Of a DNA stretch of 64,000 nucleotides, positions 17,939 to 27,356 are shown piece after piece. The translations under genes and the position numbers were made by a program. The stretch is from Bradyrhizobium diazoefficiens (GTDB lineage: Bacteria > Pseudomonadota > Alphaproteobacteria > Rhizobiales > Xanthobacteraceae), in assembly GCF_016616235.1 (NCBI RefSeq), contig NZ_CP067100.1, forward strand, positions 6,631,001-6,695,000. Reading direction: 5' to 3'. The notes beneath the pieces were generated by a model that saw only the letters and a list, made by a program, of their open reading frames with translations, ran no database searches and had not been told where the DNA came from. Numbering within the stretch: the stretch's first letter is position 1; each line of letters starts with the position of its first letter.

Positions 17939-18310
17939 TGCATCCGGTTCCTCGACATTCAGATAGACCTAGGCGCAGCCCGAAGCTTGGTGGAAGGACG
18001 ATTGAATCTGGCGTGATGTCGAGAAGATGCTCGCGGTCCGCCTTGAGGCGGGTCCCCACACCTTGGAATGTCGCAGCAGATTCGTCGCTCTACATCTTCA
18101 CACCGCCTCAATGTCCAGCGTCAGCATCAACGCGACTAGCTGCAGGCCTCACGGAGGGAGAATGACTGGCGCCTCTTTCAAGAATAGGGGTTAGCCAGAG
18201 CGCAAAACCACCGTGGGGTTCATATATCGGCCAACATCTGCCACAAGAGGAGTGCTGGTCGAGGCAAGAGCCTTAGGCTTGCGTGCAAATCGAAATGTGG
18301 AGACGTTGGG
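17939..18310. other. Intergenic, no gene recognised
   Basis: About 370 bases between the P450 relic and the methyltransferase. No convincing gene or regulatory motif was seen. Confidence 0.4.
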
Positions 18311-19249
18311 TTGCGAGCAGATTTTTCGCGTATCAATCGGGATAAGGCAATCTTCGATGACATTTACGCTTTGGATGATCCAAGAGCGTATTTCTCCGTC
18401 CTGGGAGGTTTGGATTATATGATCCCGGATGTGGCTGAGCCGGTCGTGCGCCAGATTCTGGCAGCGAAAGCTTCGGCAAGTAGCGTTAAGCCGATCGTGC
18501 TTGATGTCGGCTGTTCATACGGCATCAACGCGGCGGTGCATCGGTTTCCACTGACCTTCGGCGGCTTGCGTCACCGCTATGCCCGGCGCGAGATGAGGGC
18601 GATCAGTTCCGAGACACTGGTGGATCTCGATCGCAAGTTTTATTCGGCTTGGCCTGATGTTGGTCTAGCGCGGTTTATCGGTCTCGATGTATCGGCACCG
18701 GCAATCCGTTATGCAACGGCCGTTGGCCTGCTTGAGCAGGGCGTTGTCGCCGACCTTGAAACGGAATCGCTTTCGACGGAAAGCGCGCGGATTCTCCGTT
18801 CCACTGATGTCATCATGTCGACGGGCTGCATCGGCTATGTGACCGAGAAGACGTTCGGTAAAATTCTCGACGCGACAGAGACGCGTCCATGGATCATCTC
18901 TTTCGTGCTGCGGATGTTCCCGTATGATTCCTTGGCTGCGACATTCGCGGAGCGTGGTCTTGTGACGGAACGCCTTACCGGTGCAACATTTATTCAGCGT
19001 CGATTTCGCGACGCAGAGGAATTTGAAAGGACCTTGGCTACTCTGGCAGCTCTTGGCGTCGATGCGACCGGACTGGAATCGGAAGGTCTGTTCCACGCCG
19101 ATTTGATCTTGTCACGCCCTGAATCGGATGCACGCGCCGCTCCTCTGGACGAGATCGTCACCGTCGCCAGCGGTCGAGGTCGGCCAATCGGGCCGCGTTA
19201 CGTTCACGTTGGAGGTCTCGAGGGTCTGCAGATCGCACTGGAGCCGTGA
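18311..19249 (+). CDS. Class I SAM-dependent methyltransferase-like protein
   Basis: About 312 residues. The SAM-binding glycine loop is LDVGCSYGINAA near residue 65, followed by FIGLDVSAPAIRYA, which would bind the SAM ribose through the acidic residue at the end of strand 2. The segment VIMSTGCIGYVTEKTF occupies the motif IV position. The start is uncertain: TTG at 18311 is the first plausible codon, and the frame is open upstream without an ATG. The substrate is unknown. The gene stands alone, without close neighbours on its strand. Confidence 0.65.
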   Translation: MRADFSRINRDKAIFDDIYALDDPRAYFSVLGGLDYMIPDVAEPVVRQILAAKASASSVKPIVLDVGCSYGINAAVHRFPLTFGGLRHRYARREMRAISSETLVDLDRKFYSAWPDVGLARFIGLDVSAPAIRYATAVGLLEQGVVADLETESLSTESARILRSTDVIMSTGCIGYVTEKTFGKILDATETRPWIISFVLRMFPYDSLAATFAERGLVTERLTGATFIQRRFRDAEEFERTLATLAALGVDATGLESEGLFHADLILSRPESDARAAPLDEIVTVASGRGRPIGPRYVHVGGLEGLQIALEP

Positions 19250-20183
19250 GAGGTTCGTGTTTTCAAAGATAGCCGCGCGTGCGCCGCCGGAACGGCGGAC
19301 GGAAGCAGATCATGCTTCGATCCTCTCGAGGTTGGAGCATGATCAGGCTTTGACTGCGCGGCTGCGACAAGCGTATCCGCCGAGCGCGGCGATGCGGGTC
19401 CGGGCGAGGCGCGCATCGAGTAGCGCGCTGCCCGATATCTCTCTTGCTCGACTTGATAGCACGGTAAGCGAATTGGCTTCGCCCTTTCCGGGAGTGAAAC
19501 GGAGCGGCACCCCGACGCCGATCGGTCAGCGAGGTGTCAGGATTTGCCCGCTCAATACCATGGTGTGAGTGGCCAGTATCGAAACGGCGCTCAGCGCTGC
19601 CGATCCGGAAGATGCCGACGACTTCAGAGCGAATGCCGCGCGGCTCAAGGGGTGTAACGCGACCCAGCACGCCTTAATTCGCATCTCACCTGCGAATAGC
19701 GCTCGCGCTCTGGATATCCCATGAGCTCGCAATAGCGGGCGAATGCGGCCCATATCGAGCATTGGGCTTGCGCCTCCGTTCGGCCCAACCCGCCCTGGCA
19801 GCGCATCGGTCTCAATCTATTCTCACAAGTGGCTCTCAAGAGGCTTGAATCGGACGTAACGTGAGCTTGTATCATACAAGTAAGGTGGCGGACCGCGTCC
19901 GACCTCCGGTCACTTCCTGACGCGCGATGAGAATTGTGAATCTTTCAGACCTTCGAACCTGCATCGCAAGACTTCTGTGTGCTGATGCCCGGGCACTCCC
20001 GACACGGCCAATCGGTCGCGATGCGCGCCGCCGGTCCGGTGGCCGCTCGGGTGATTCGGGCATCTGAGATCGGAGCACGACGTTCTCGGATCGCGGCGGG
20101 CTTGAAGGCAAGCTCGCCCATCGCACGACCATCACGCGGTGCAGCATGAACAGTATCGTAGATCACCCCGACAGAGGACAGCC
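19250..20183. other. Long intergenic region, no gene recognised
   Basis: More than 900 bases with short overlapping frames on both strands and no recognisable protein. A weak relative of the 9-3-9 palindrome lies at 19848-19868. It is probably decayed DNA. Confidence 0.4.
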
Positions 20184-20489
20184 GTGAACCACATGCAGCG
20201 CACCAACCGCTCGTCGCGCCCCAGAGCGCATCGCTATACAATTTCTCTTTTTGGCGTTTGGATGACGACAGCTCTGTGCTGCGGAAGTGCAGGTGCGCGA
20301 GATCGACCGGTCCCAGTGGAGGCGCGACAGGCGTGCACACCGGATGCGTTTCGCCTCTGCGGCGCCCACATACCTGATGAGGACGCCGTCGCGGCCTGCC
20401 TCAAAGCCAATATCCAGCGCCTGAGCGTGCAATGTCGTCAGATCATCTCAGTTCGGGATGCTGCCACAGGAAATGGGAACCCAAGATGA
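20184..20489 (+). CDS. Small secreted cysteine-rich protein
   Basis: About 101 residues, starting at a GTG preceded by AGAGGA. The N-terminus is basic, then a hydrophobic segment (SLFGVWMTTALCCGSAGA) forms a signal peptide. The mature part has the pattern ACTPDAFRLCGAHIPDEDAV then AACLKANIQRLSVQC, a four-Cys arrangement seen in many small exported proteins of rhizobia and relatives. Function is unknown. It lies upstream of the carboxylase operon on the same strand, but a 177-base gap argues against co-transcription. Confidence 0.6.
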   Translation: MNHMQRTNRSSRPRAHRYTISLFGVWMTTALCCGSAGARDRPVPVEARQACTPDAFRLCGAHIPDEDAVAACLKANIQRLSVQCRQIISVRDAATGNGNPR

Positions 20490-20666
20490 GGTATGCGCGA
20501 CAGCTGGTTTCGCTTGATCGTATTCGTGCCGCAGCAAGTGAACGTTTCGCCGCCTTAGACCGATCCGATTATCTGTTGTGACACGTGACGCTGGCTGACC
20601 GGACGATCGTCCGCGCCCGAGCTCAACGTCTGTAGTCGGGCACACCAAGTAACTGAAGGTACGAGA

Positions 20667-22142
20667 ATGCATGAACTCCCTTTTGATACCGTTCTAATCG
20701 CCAACAGGGGAGAGATCGCCGTTCGTATCATCAAGACCGTTCGCAAGTTGGGGCTTCGTTCTGCGATCGTCCACCACGACATTGATGCCCGCACGCTTGC
20801 GGTCTCTATGGCCGATGCAGCCATCGCGATCGACGGACCCACGCCGATTGCTGCCTATCTCGACATCCCGCAGATTATCGCCGCCGCCCGACAGGCGAGC
20901 GCTGGTGCACTGCATCCAGGTTATGGATTTCTGTCGGAGAACGCGAAGTTCGCCAGGGCCGTTACGGGCGCCGGCATCACCTTCATCGGACCTAGCCCCG
21001 AAAACATCGAACTGATGGGCGACAAAATCCGAGCTCGCAACTTCGTTCAGCAACACGGCTTTCCAGTCGTTCCTTGCGCCATCGAGGAAGATGATCCAAC
21101 GACCTTCGTGCGCAGAGCCCGGGCCATGGGATCCCCTTTGCTGGTAAAACCTTCCGTGAGCGGCGGCGGCAAAGGCATGCAGATTGTGCGCGACCTCGGC
21201 GCGCTGGAGGACGCAATCGCGCAGGCACGCAGCGAGGCGCAGCGCTACTTCGGAGATGGCCGGCTTTACGTCGAACGACATATCGAAAACCCGCGCCATA
21301 TCGAAGTCCAGGTGCTCGGCGACGCCTTCGGAAACGTTGCTCATCTGTTCGAGCGCGAGTGCTCGATCCAACGTCGGTTTCAGAAGGTTATCGAAGAGGC
21401 GCCCGCGTCGGGGCTGTCGTCGGAGTTGCGCCAAAGGATCTGCGATACTGCCGTCGGCATCGCGCGTGCAGCCAACTATCACAGTGCCGGCACTGTCGAA
21501 TTCCTCCTTGCCGGAGGAGAGTTCCACTTTCTGGAAATGAATACACGTTTGCAAGTAGAGCATCCCGTGACCGAGATGATTACGGGCGTTGATCTTGTTG
21601 CCGAACAGATCCACATCGCTGCGGGCCGCCCACTTAGATTGGCGCAGTCCGACATTGTGCCGAGCGGACACGCGATCGAAGCCAGGTTGTGTGCCGAAGC
21701 GCCGGAGCGCGGATACGCTCCAACAACAGGTAAGGTCCTTGTGCTCGACTACCCCGGCGGCGAGGGTATACGCATCGACAGCGGCCTTTCGCGAGGTCAG
21801 AACATCACGACAGCATTCGATCCCTTGCTCGCCAAGATCATCGTGCATTCGCCCTCGCGTATCGAGACTGCGCAAAAGGCGCATCGCGCGATGCGGGACT
21901 TGGTGCTGCTCGGTTGCGCAACCAACGCAAGCTTTCTTGCCCGACTCCTGGCTGACGACGGATTTCTGCATGGACACATTCACACGGGTTATCTCGAGGA
22001 ACATCCGCACATCGCCGCCGGCGATCCCCGGGCCGACTTGTCGACCTTCCTGGCAGCGGGCGCCCTCCTGACCGGACCTGTCCGCGAATCGGCAGATGCC
22101 GTGTCCGAGCTCCACGCGGCGCTGGGCAGTTGGAGAAACTAG
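20667..22142 (+). CDS. Biotin carboxylase subunit of an acyl-CoA carboxylase
   Basis: 491 residues. It carboxylates protein-bound biotin with ATP and bicarbonate. It starts with the family N-terminus FDTVLIANRGEIAVRII and has the ATP-grasp glycine loop KPSVSGGGKGM, HPGYGFLSENA, HIEVQVLGD, and the catalytic EMNTRLQVEHPVTEMITG. Length is normal for AccC/PccA-type N-terminal subunits without a biotin domain. It is the first gene of a tight operon; the next gene starts two bases after its stop. It is likely an accessory acyl-CoA carboxylase rather than the housekeeping acetyl-CoA enzyme. Confidence 0.92.
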   Translation: MHELPFDTVLIANRGEIAVRIIKTVRKLGLRSAIVHHDIDARTLAVSMADAAIAIDGPTPIAAYLDIPQIIAAARQASAGALHPGYGFLSENAKFARAVTGAGITFIGPSPENIELMGDKIRARNFVQQHGFPVVPCAIEEDDPTTFVRRARAMGSPLLVKPSVSGGGKGMQIVRDLGALEDAIAQARSEAQRYFGDGRLYVERHIENPRHIEVQVLGDAFGNVAHLFERECSIQRRFQKVIEEAPASGLSSELRQRICDTAVGIARAANYHSAGTVEFLLAGGEFHFLEMNTRLQVEHPVTEMITGVDLVAEQIHIAAGRPLRLAQSDIVPSGHAIEARLCAEAPERGYAPTTGKVLVLDYPGGEGIRIDSGLSRGQNITTAFDPLLAKIIVHSPSRIETAQKAHRAMRDLVLLGCATNASFLARLLADDGFLHGHIHTGYLEEHPHIAAGDPRADLSTFLAAGALLTGPVRESADAVSELHAALGSWRN

Positions 22143-22143
22143 C

Positions 22144-22647
22144 GTGAATCACTGTTTTGAGGTCGATGGCGTCGAATACCAGCTATGGCTGTCTCGATGC
22201 CGAGAGGACTACCGACTCTGCTTGCATGACAGGGTGATTGCCCCGGTCGCGTTCTCCCATCGCGATGACGGCTGCGGTGTTGTTATGATTGCGGGTGAAA
22301 GCCAACCCGTCAGGTTTGCCATTGATGGCGAAACCATTCACGTGCACATGAATGGCGAAACGCGCAGTTTGCATTACCGCGACCCATTGCGAACGCTTGC
22401 TAGGTCGAAGCAGGAGACAACCCAAGCCGTCGCTCGCGCGCCCATGCCGGGCGTCGTCATTGTCACCCGGGTTTCGCCTGGTCAGGCCGTTTCTGTTGGA
22501 ACGCCCCTGATGACGATCGAGAGCATGAAGTTGGAGACCGTCATACGTTCTCCACAAGACGGCATTGTCGAGCGTATTCACTTCAAACAAGGCGAGAGCT
22601 TTGAACAGGATGCTGTCCTGGTTACGCTCCTCGAGGAGCGGACCTGA
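22144..22647 (+). CDS. Biotin carboxyl carrier protein of an acyl-CoA carboxylase
   Basis: 167 residues, starting at a GTG two bases after the carboxylase stop (translational coupling). The C-terminal lipoyl/biotinyl domain shows APMPGVVIVTRVSPGQAVS, then TIESMKLETVI, where the Lys of SMKLE is the biotin site, then DGIVERIHFKQGES. The N-terminal 90 residues resemble the extra domain of propionyl- and methylcrotonyl-CoA carboxylase alpha chains, so this looks like a split alpha subunit. It passes carboxybiotin to the next gene product. Confidence 0.88.
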   Translation: MNHCFEVDGVEYQLWLSRCREDYRLCLHDRVIAPVAFSHRDDGCGVVMIAGESQPVRFAIDGETIHVHMNGETRSLHYRDPLRTLARSKQETTQAVARAPMPGVVIVTRVSPGQAVSVGTPLMTIESMKLETVIRSPQDGIVERIHFKQGESFEQDAVLVTLLEERT

Positions 22648-22648
22648 A

Positions 22649-24256
22649 ATGCAGCAGCTCTCATCTCTGGTGGATGTCAGGTCGGAAGAGTTTCGGCTCA
22701 ACGAACTTCATAACAGGCGACTTGCAAAAGAACTGGAGGAGCGCCAGCATGCCGCCCGCTTCAAGCGTCCGGTGCGGGATCTTGAGCGTCTCAAGCGGCA
22801 AAACAAGCTGTTTGTGCGTGATCGGATCGAGGCTTTGCTTGATCCAGACACGCCGTTCCTCGAGCTTTCGACGCTGGCGGCTAACAAGGCCTATGACGGT
22901 GAAGTGCCCGGCGCCGCTCAGGTCGTCGGGATCGGCATTGTCGCGGGTCGAGAGGTCGTCATTCACGCAGATGACGCCAGCGTCAAGGGCGGGGCCTGGT
23001 ATCCACTATCGGTCAAGAAGATCGTGAGGGCCTTGGACATCGCGATCGAGAATTGCCTGCCAGTCGTTCACTTGTGCGACTGTGCCGGAGGTTTCTTGCC
23101 CTTACAGGCGGAGTTCTTCGCAGATCGCTATCACGCGGGTCGAATCCTTCGCAATCAGTCCATTCTCTCAAAGATGGGAGTACCGCAGGTCGGTATAGCC
23201 ATGGGCCATTGCAGCGCCGGCGGGGCCTACGTCCCGGCGCTTAGCGACTACAACATCATTGTTGAGGGCACAGGAGCGATCTTTCTGGGCGGTCCTCCGG
23301 TCGTCAAAGCTGCCACCGGCGCAGAGATTTCCGCCGAAGAACTCGGCGGCGCTCACTTGCATACCAGCGTATCGGGGACGAGCGACTACCTTGCAAGCTC
23401 GGAGCTGCATGCGATTGCAATTGCCCGAGACATCGTCGCTCGCTTCAGTGATCCTGTGAAGGCCAAGATCAACCGGGCTGCTCCGGAACCTCCCGCCTAT
23501 AGTGCATCCGAACTGTACGGCATTCTTCCGAGGGATCCCCGGACGCAATTCGATATGCGGGAGATCATCGCCCGTCTGGTTGATGGCAGCCGATTCCACG
23601 AACATAAGGCACGTTATGGCGAGACCCTTGTGTGCGGCTTCGCGCGACTGCATGGCTATCAGATAGGCATTCTCGCCAACAACGGTGTGCTGTTGAGCGA
23701 AAGCGCGCTAAAAGGCGCTCAGTTCATCCAATTGTGCGACAAGTCTCGAACGCCTCTCCTCTTCTTGCAGAATACGACCGGCTTTATGGTGGGCCGCGAC
23801 TACGAAAGGCGCGGCATAACCAAGGACGGCGCCAAGCTGATCATGGCCGTCTCCGGGGCATCTGTGCCAAAATTCACAATCGTCTGTAACGCCTCCCACG
23901 GAGCGGGAACCTACGCTATGGCGGGACGGGCTTTCGACCCGCGTTTTGTGTTTACTTGGCCGCAGTCTCAGATTTCGGCGATGGGCGCCGAGCAGGCAGC
24001 GGGCGTCCTGACACACGTCAAGGCAAGACAGCTGGCCCGGCACGATGGGCACCTCTCCACCGAGCAGTTGGCAGCCATTCGCCAGCCGATCCTGGAAGAA
24101 TATCGGGAGCGGTCGAGCGCGTACTATGCGACATCCGAGTTGTGGGATGATGGCATCCTTGATCCTGTCGATACCAGAAACGCGCTTGCAATGGTTCTGA
24201 GCGCCTCGCTGAACAGCCCAATCACCTCGCCGCATTACGGCGTATTCCGAATGTGA
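22649..24256 (+). CDS. Acyl-CoA carboxylase carboxyltransferase subunit
   Basis: 535 residues of the methylcrotonyl/propionyl/geranyl-CoA carboxylase beta family. It moves the carboxyl group from biotin to an acyl-CoA. Oxyanion-hole and CoA motifs are visible: MGHCSAGGAYVPALSD, GTGAIFLGGPPVVKAATGAE, FLQNTTGFMVGRDYERRGI and NASHGAGTYAMAGRAFDPRF. The FMVG loop and the AYVPALSD segment resemble methylcrotonyl/geranyl rather than acetyl enzymes, but the substrate cannot be fixed by eye. The ATG comes one base after the carrier-protein stop. Confidence 0.9.
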   Translation: MQQLSSLVDVRSEEFRLNELHNRRLAKELEERQHAARFKRPVRDLERLKRQNKLFVRDRIEALLDPDTPFLELSTLAANKAYDGEVPGAAQVVGIGIVAGREVVIHADDASVKGGAWYPLSVKKIVRALDIAIENCLPVVHLCDCAGGFLPLQAEFFADRYHAGRILRNQSILSKMGVPQVGIAMGHCSAGGAYVPALSDYNIIVEGTGAIFLGGPPVVKAATGAEISAEELGGAHLHTSVSGTSDYLASSELHAIAIARDIVARFSDPVKAKINRAAPEPPAYSASELYGILPRDPRTQFDMREIIARLVDGSRFHEHKARYGETLVCGFARLHGYQIGILANNGVLLSESALKGAQFIQLCDKSRTPLLFLQNTTGFMVGRDYERRGITKDGAKLIMAVSGASVPKFTIVCNASHGAGTYAMAGRAFDPRFVFTWPQSQISAMGAEQAAGVLTHVKARQLARHDGHLSTEQLAAIRQPILEEYRERSSAYYATSELWDDGILDPVDTRNALAMVLSASLNSPITSPHYGVFRM

Positions 24257-24389
24257 CGGTGGCAGCGGAGGCCGCGCACGGCGCGAGATACCCTGCGCCC
24301 GATCTCCGTCATCGCAAATTAACCCTGCCGCAAAAAACCGCTAGCCCGCTTGCGGATCCTGAAGGGAATACCAAATCGTTGACGACTTG

Positions 24390-24410
24390 AAACTCACGCG
24401 ACGTCAGGTT
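24390..24410. promoter_or_regulatory. Near-perfect palindromic operator candidate upstream of the acyl-CoA ligase
   Basis: Arms AAACTCACG and CGTCAGGTT around CGA, with 7 of 9 positions paired. The right arm is identical to that of the perfect palindrome at 16001-16021. It lies about 210 bases before the ligase start, in the 367-base gap between the carboxylase operon and the ligase, where a promoter is expected. Confidence 0.45.
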
Positions 24411-24623
24411 GTAAGCTCGAAAAGAGATGATGATCGATACTGCACCATGCAAGCCGCAAGTGAAGTCGTCACGAGATCAAACGCCTAAGGACACCTGCGA
24501 CAACGAGCGCGTGAAGTTCAACCACCAATTTGATGCGATTGCTATCGCCGTCGCGACGATTGAGTGGCGCTAGCTTCGAACGCACCGGCGGCAGCTGGCG
24601 CAAGTGAAAGAAGCGGACGACTG

Positions 24624-26147
24624 ATGATGGATCTTCCTACACTGATTGAGCGCAACGTGGCGTTCGCTCCGGACAAGCCGGCGATCCGCTTCGAGGGCAC
24701 GATCTTGAGCTACGACGGATTCAATCGGCGCATCGAGCTGGTGGCGCGCTCTCTCAAAAGTCAGCTCGGCGTCGAAAAAGGTGATCGCGTTGCGATCCTG
24801 AGCCTTAATCGGCCTGACTATCTGGTACTGCTGTATGCCTGCGCGCGGCTTGGGGCAATCCTCGTGCCGTTGAACTGGCGGTTGGCTGTCACCGAGCAGC
24901 TCTTCATCCTGTCTGACGCTGGCGCCAAAGTACTGGTGCTCGAGCACGCTTTTGAGCCGATTCTATCGATTTTAGCGGAGAGACTGCCCTCGACCGCCGT
25001 CGTCGGTCTTGATTTCGCGCCGCGCTGCGGAAGCGGGTGGGATGAGCTGCTTGAAGGAGGTCGGGGCGATGGTCGCAATGCCCGCGCTGGCCTGCGCTGC
25101 CCGCTTCTGATTGTGTACACATCAGGCACGACGGGCCGGCCGAAAGGTGCCGTCCTGCGCCAGGAAGCATTACTGTGGAACGGGGTGATGAGCCAGCACA
25201 TGCACGGCCTCACCTCAGCCGATCACGTCTTGACCGTGTTGCCGCTGTTCCACGTCGGCGGCCTCAACGTTCAGACCACACCAGCATTGCATCACGGCGC
25301 GACAATAACGATTCACCCACGGTTTACGCCGGACGCAGCAATTGCTGCATTTGACCGGGATCGACCTACGCTGACGGCGCTGGTACCTACCATGATTCAA
25401 GCGCTGATCGATCATCCTCAGTGGCCGACGACCGACCTGTCCTCGCTGAAGGCAATCACTACCGGTTCAACCATGGTCCCGCAGCAAGTTATCGCAGGTG
25501 TCGTGGCGCGCGGGATCTCGGCGTTGCAGGTTTATGGGTCTACGGAGACCTGCCCCATTGCGATCTACACAAAGCTCGGTGGCGATCTTGCCCGTGAGGG
25601 ATCGACCGGCCTGCCCGGCCTGTGCTGCGACGCCGCGATCGTCGACGATACTGGCGACAGATTGCCGGCAGGGACTCCAGGCGAGATCGCGGTGCGAGGA
25701 CCCAATGTGTTCTGCGAATACTGGGGCAATGGACAAGCAACGCGCGAGGCGCTGCGCAACGGTTGGTACCGCACGGGCGACATCGGTTGTTGCGATGCGG
25801 ACGGATATTTTTGGGTCCAGGATCGAAAACGAAATCTGATCATTTCCGGCGGAGAGAACATTTATCCGGCGGAAGTGGAGCGTGTACTCCTGGAGCACCC
25901 AGATGTCTCGGAATGCGCGGTCGTCGGACGGCCAGATCCGAGTTGGGGCGAGGTGCCGGTGGCCTATGTGATTCTGCGTCCGGGGGCTCAGATTGAACAA
26001 CAAGCGCTGACGGCGCACGTGCAGTCGCAACTCGCCCGCTTCAAAGTGCCTCACGAGATTATCTTTACGGAAGATTTGCCTCGAACGGCGTTGGGTAAGA
26101 TCGAGCATTTTATCCTGAAAGCAATTCAAGCGGGATCACGCCCCTAG
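24624..26147 (+). CDS. AMP-forming acyl-CoA ligase
   Basis: About 507 residues, from the ATG pair at 24624. It activates a carboxylic acid to its CoA thioester through an acyl-adenylate. The signature is LLIVYTSGTTGRPKGAVL; later motifs are VYGSTETCPI, YRTGDIGCCDADGYFWVQDR and KNLIISGGENIYPAEVE. The catalytic Lys is in LPRTALGKIEHF near the end. It resembles medium/long-chain or aromatic acid ligases. It could supply the acyl-CoA for the upstream carboxylase, but a separate promoter is likely given the 367-base gap. An earlier in-frame ATG at 24564 lacks a ribosome site. Confidence 0.9.
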   Translation: MMDLPTLIERNVAFAPDKPAIRFEGTILSYDGFNRRIELVARSLKSQLGVEKGDRVAILSLNRPDYLVLLYACARLGAILVPLNWRLAVTEQLFILSDAGAKVLVLEHAFEPILSILAERLPSTAVVGLDFAPRCGSGWDELLEGGRGDGRNARAGLRCPLLIVYTSGTTGRPKGAVLRQEALLWNGVMSQHMHGLTSADHVLTVLPLFHVGGLNVQTTPALHHGATITIHPRFTPDAAIAAFDRDRPTLTALVPTMIQALIDHPQWPTTDLSSLKAITTGSTMVPQQVIAGVVARGISALQVYGSTETCPIAIYTKLGGDLAREGSTGLPGLCCDAAIVDDTGDRLPAGTPGEIAVRGPNVFCEYWGNGQATREALRNGWYRTGDIGCCDADGYFWVQDRKRNLIISGGENIYPAEVERVLLEHPDVSECAVVGRPDPSWGEVPVAYVILRPGAQIEQQALTAHVQSQLARFKVPHEIIFTEDLPRTALGKIEHFILKAIQAGSRP

Positions 26148-26229
26148 GTGAACAGGAGTTGGGTTAAGCCTTTTGCGTCTCGTCGTCTTACAGTCCAACT
26201 GATCTTGTCGGATATCATTCAGCGTCGAT

Positions 26230-26245
26230 TGTCGGTTTTGAGACA
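26230..26245 (+). promoter_or_regulatory. NifA upstream activator sequence
   Basis: TGT-N10-ACA (TGTCGGTTTTGAGACA), an exact match to the NifA binding consensus. It lies about 84 bases before a sigma-54 -24/-12 element, a normal distance for enhancer activation by looping. Confidence 0.7.
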
Positions 26246-26327
26246 TCTCGCGCAACGTGAGGCGACGCACGATTCAAGGCTCTTGAAGATACTTGTTCAA
26301 GGGCTTGCAGAAGCGCCAGTTTCAGTG

Positions 26328-26343
26328 CGGCACGCCATTTGCG
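26328..26343 (+). promoter_or_regulatory. Sigma-54 (-24/-12) promoter
   Basis: CGGCACGCCATTTGCG has GG and GC separated by exactly ten bases. It matches GGCACG-N4-TTGC of the RpoN consensus and differs only at the outer positions. With the NifA site upstream, it predicts micro-oxic or nodule expression of the SAICAR-synthetase-like gene at 26581. Confidence 0.7.
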
Positions 26344-26580
26344 TGTGGGACGGACATCACCAAGCTGGGGCGGATCCAGCGCCTGACAATACCCTACGTT
26401 GGGCCACCCCGTTTGTAATCGGAACGAGGCGGTATGCAACGGTACGTCCGGACGGTTGCGGCGTAGCCGCGCTCGGTCACAGCCTTCGTCGTGACCCCTC
26501 GGGCTGTACGAACAGGAAGCCCCGTGCGTACGACAGGACAGGTACCTCCGCAGAAACATAGTGAATAGGTGGAAATCCCA

Positions 26581-27354
26581 ATGCAGCCTATCGAACGAGC
26601 CGCGTTTGCAGATCCGGACCACTGGCGCTCGATGTTCGAAGATTTGCCTTTGCTGATAGAGGGCGAATCGAAGGTGATCCGCGTTATCGATGATCAAAGC
26701 GTCATCGTGCGTTTAAAGCCCACGTTGTTTTCGTACTCCGCAAATCGCGCTGCTACAGTTGAGGGCACCGACTGGTTACGTCTACGCATCAGCGAGCGGC
26801 TTTGGCGGATGCTAGAGACTGAGGGTGTGCCTTCCACGATCGTTCACGTTGGTGACGACTATTACATCAGTCGGCGAGTTGCGGCTCCGCCTATCGAGGT
26901 CATCGTGAAGGCAGCTTATGTGGGAACACCAAAACATATATACCTCGGGTTGGAGACTTTCTCAACGCGTCATGGCGGATACCTCCGACCCGATCAGCGA
27001 CACGAGCCCTATGTGCGCTTCGACTGGCGCAACCCACTACCACATCGGGACGAATGCATGCCGGATTGGCTCGCGGACCGCTTCATCGATACGGATGCTG
27101 CCAGGCGTTTGGCTTTGCGCGCTTTCAAGGCGCTGGCGAGAGCCTTGGCATTGTGCGAAATTGAACTCCTCGATATTTGCTTTTTTATCACCGCCGAAGG
27201 CGATGCGGTATTTGGCGAGGTTTCACCAGACTGCATGCGAGCCAAGCACACGTCAAATGATCTAGATAAGGACCTTTGGCGTAAGGGAAAAGATCCAGAG
27301 ATTATCCTCCGCCAGTGGCGAGCGTTTCTGGATCGGCTGAAAGCGCTTTCATAG
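26581..27354 (+). CDS. SAICAR synthetase-like (PurC family) protein
   Basis: 257 residues from an ATG preceded by AGGTGG. The family joins an amine (aspartate in purine synthesis) to a carboxylate with ATP. Family features are LIEGESKVIRVIDDQSVIVRLK at the start (compare LYEGKAK), then VIVKAAYVGTPKH, where PurC has the substrate loop with VRGYAAGS, and GEVSPDCMRAK near 220, which matches DEVLTPDSSR of PurC. Several positions differ from housekeeping PurC, so this is probably a specialised paralogue. It forms an operon with the HAD gene, whose ATG follows two bases after its stop. A NifA/sigma-54 promoter lies upstream. Confidence 0.7.
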   Translation: MQPIERAAFADPDHWRSMFEDLPLLIEGESKVIRVIDDQSVIVRLKPTLFSYSANRAATVEGTDWLRLRISERLWRMLETEGVPSTIVHVGDDYYISRRVAAPPIEVIVKAAYVGTPKHIYLGLETFSTRHGGYLRPDQRHEPYVRFDWRNPLPHRDECMPDWLADRFIDTDAARRLALRAFKALARALALCEIELLDICFFITAEGDAVFGEVSPDCMRAKHTSNDLDKDLWRKGKDPEIILRQWRAFLDRLKALS

Positions 27355-27356
27355 AG

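Noticed and set aside
19848..19868. Third copy of the 9-3-9 palindrome
   Set aside because: Only 6 of 9 arm positions pair and no gene follows.
20694..22115. A 473-codon antisense frame over the biotin carboxylase gene
   Set aside because: It has no recognisable domains and only mirrors the codon pattern of the real gene.
26238..26260. Fourth palindrome-like site before the PurC-like gene
   Set aside because: Weak pairing, and it overlaps the better-supported NifA site.
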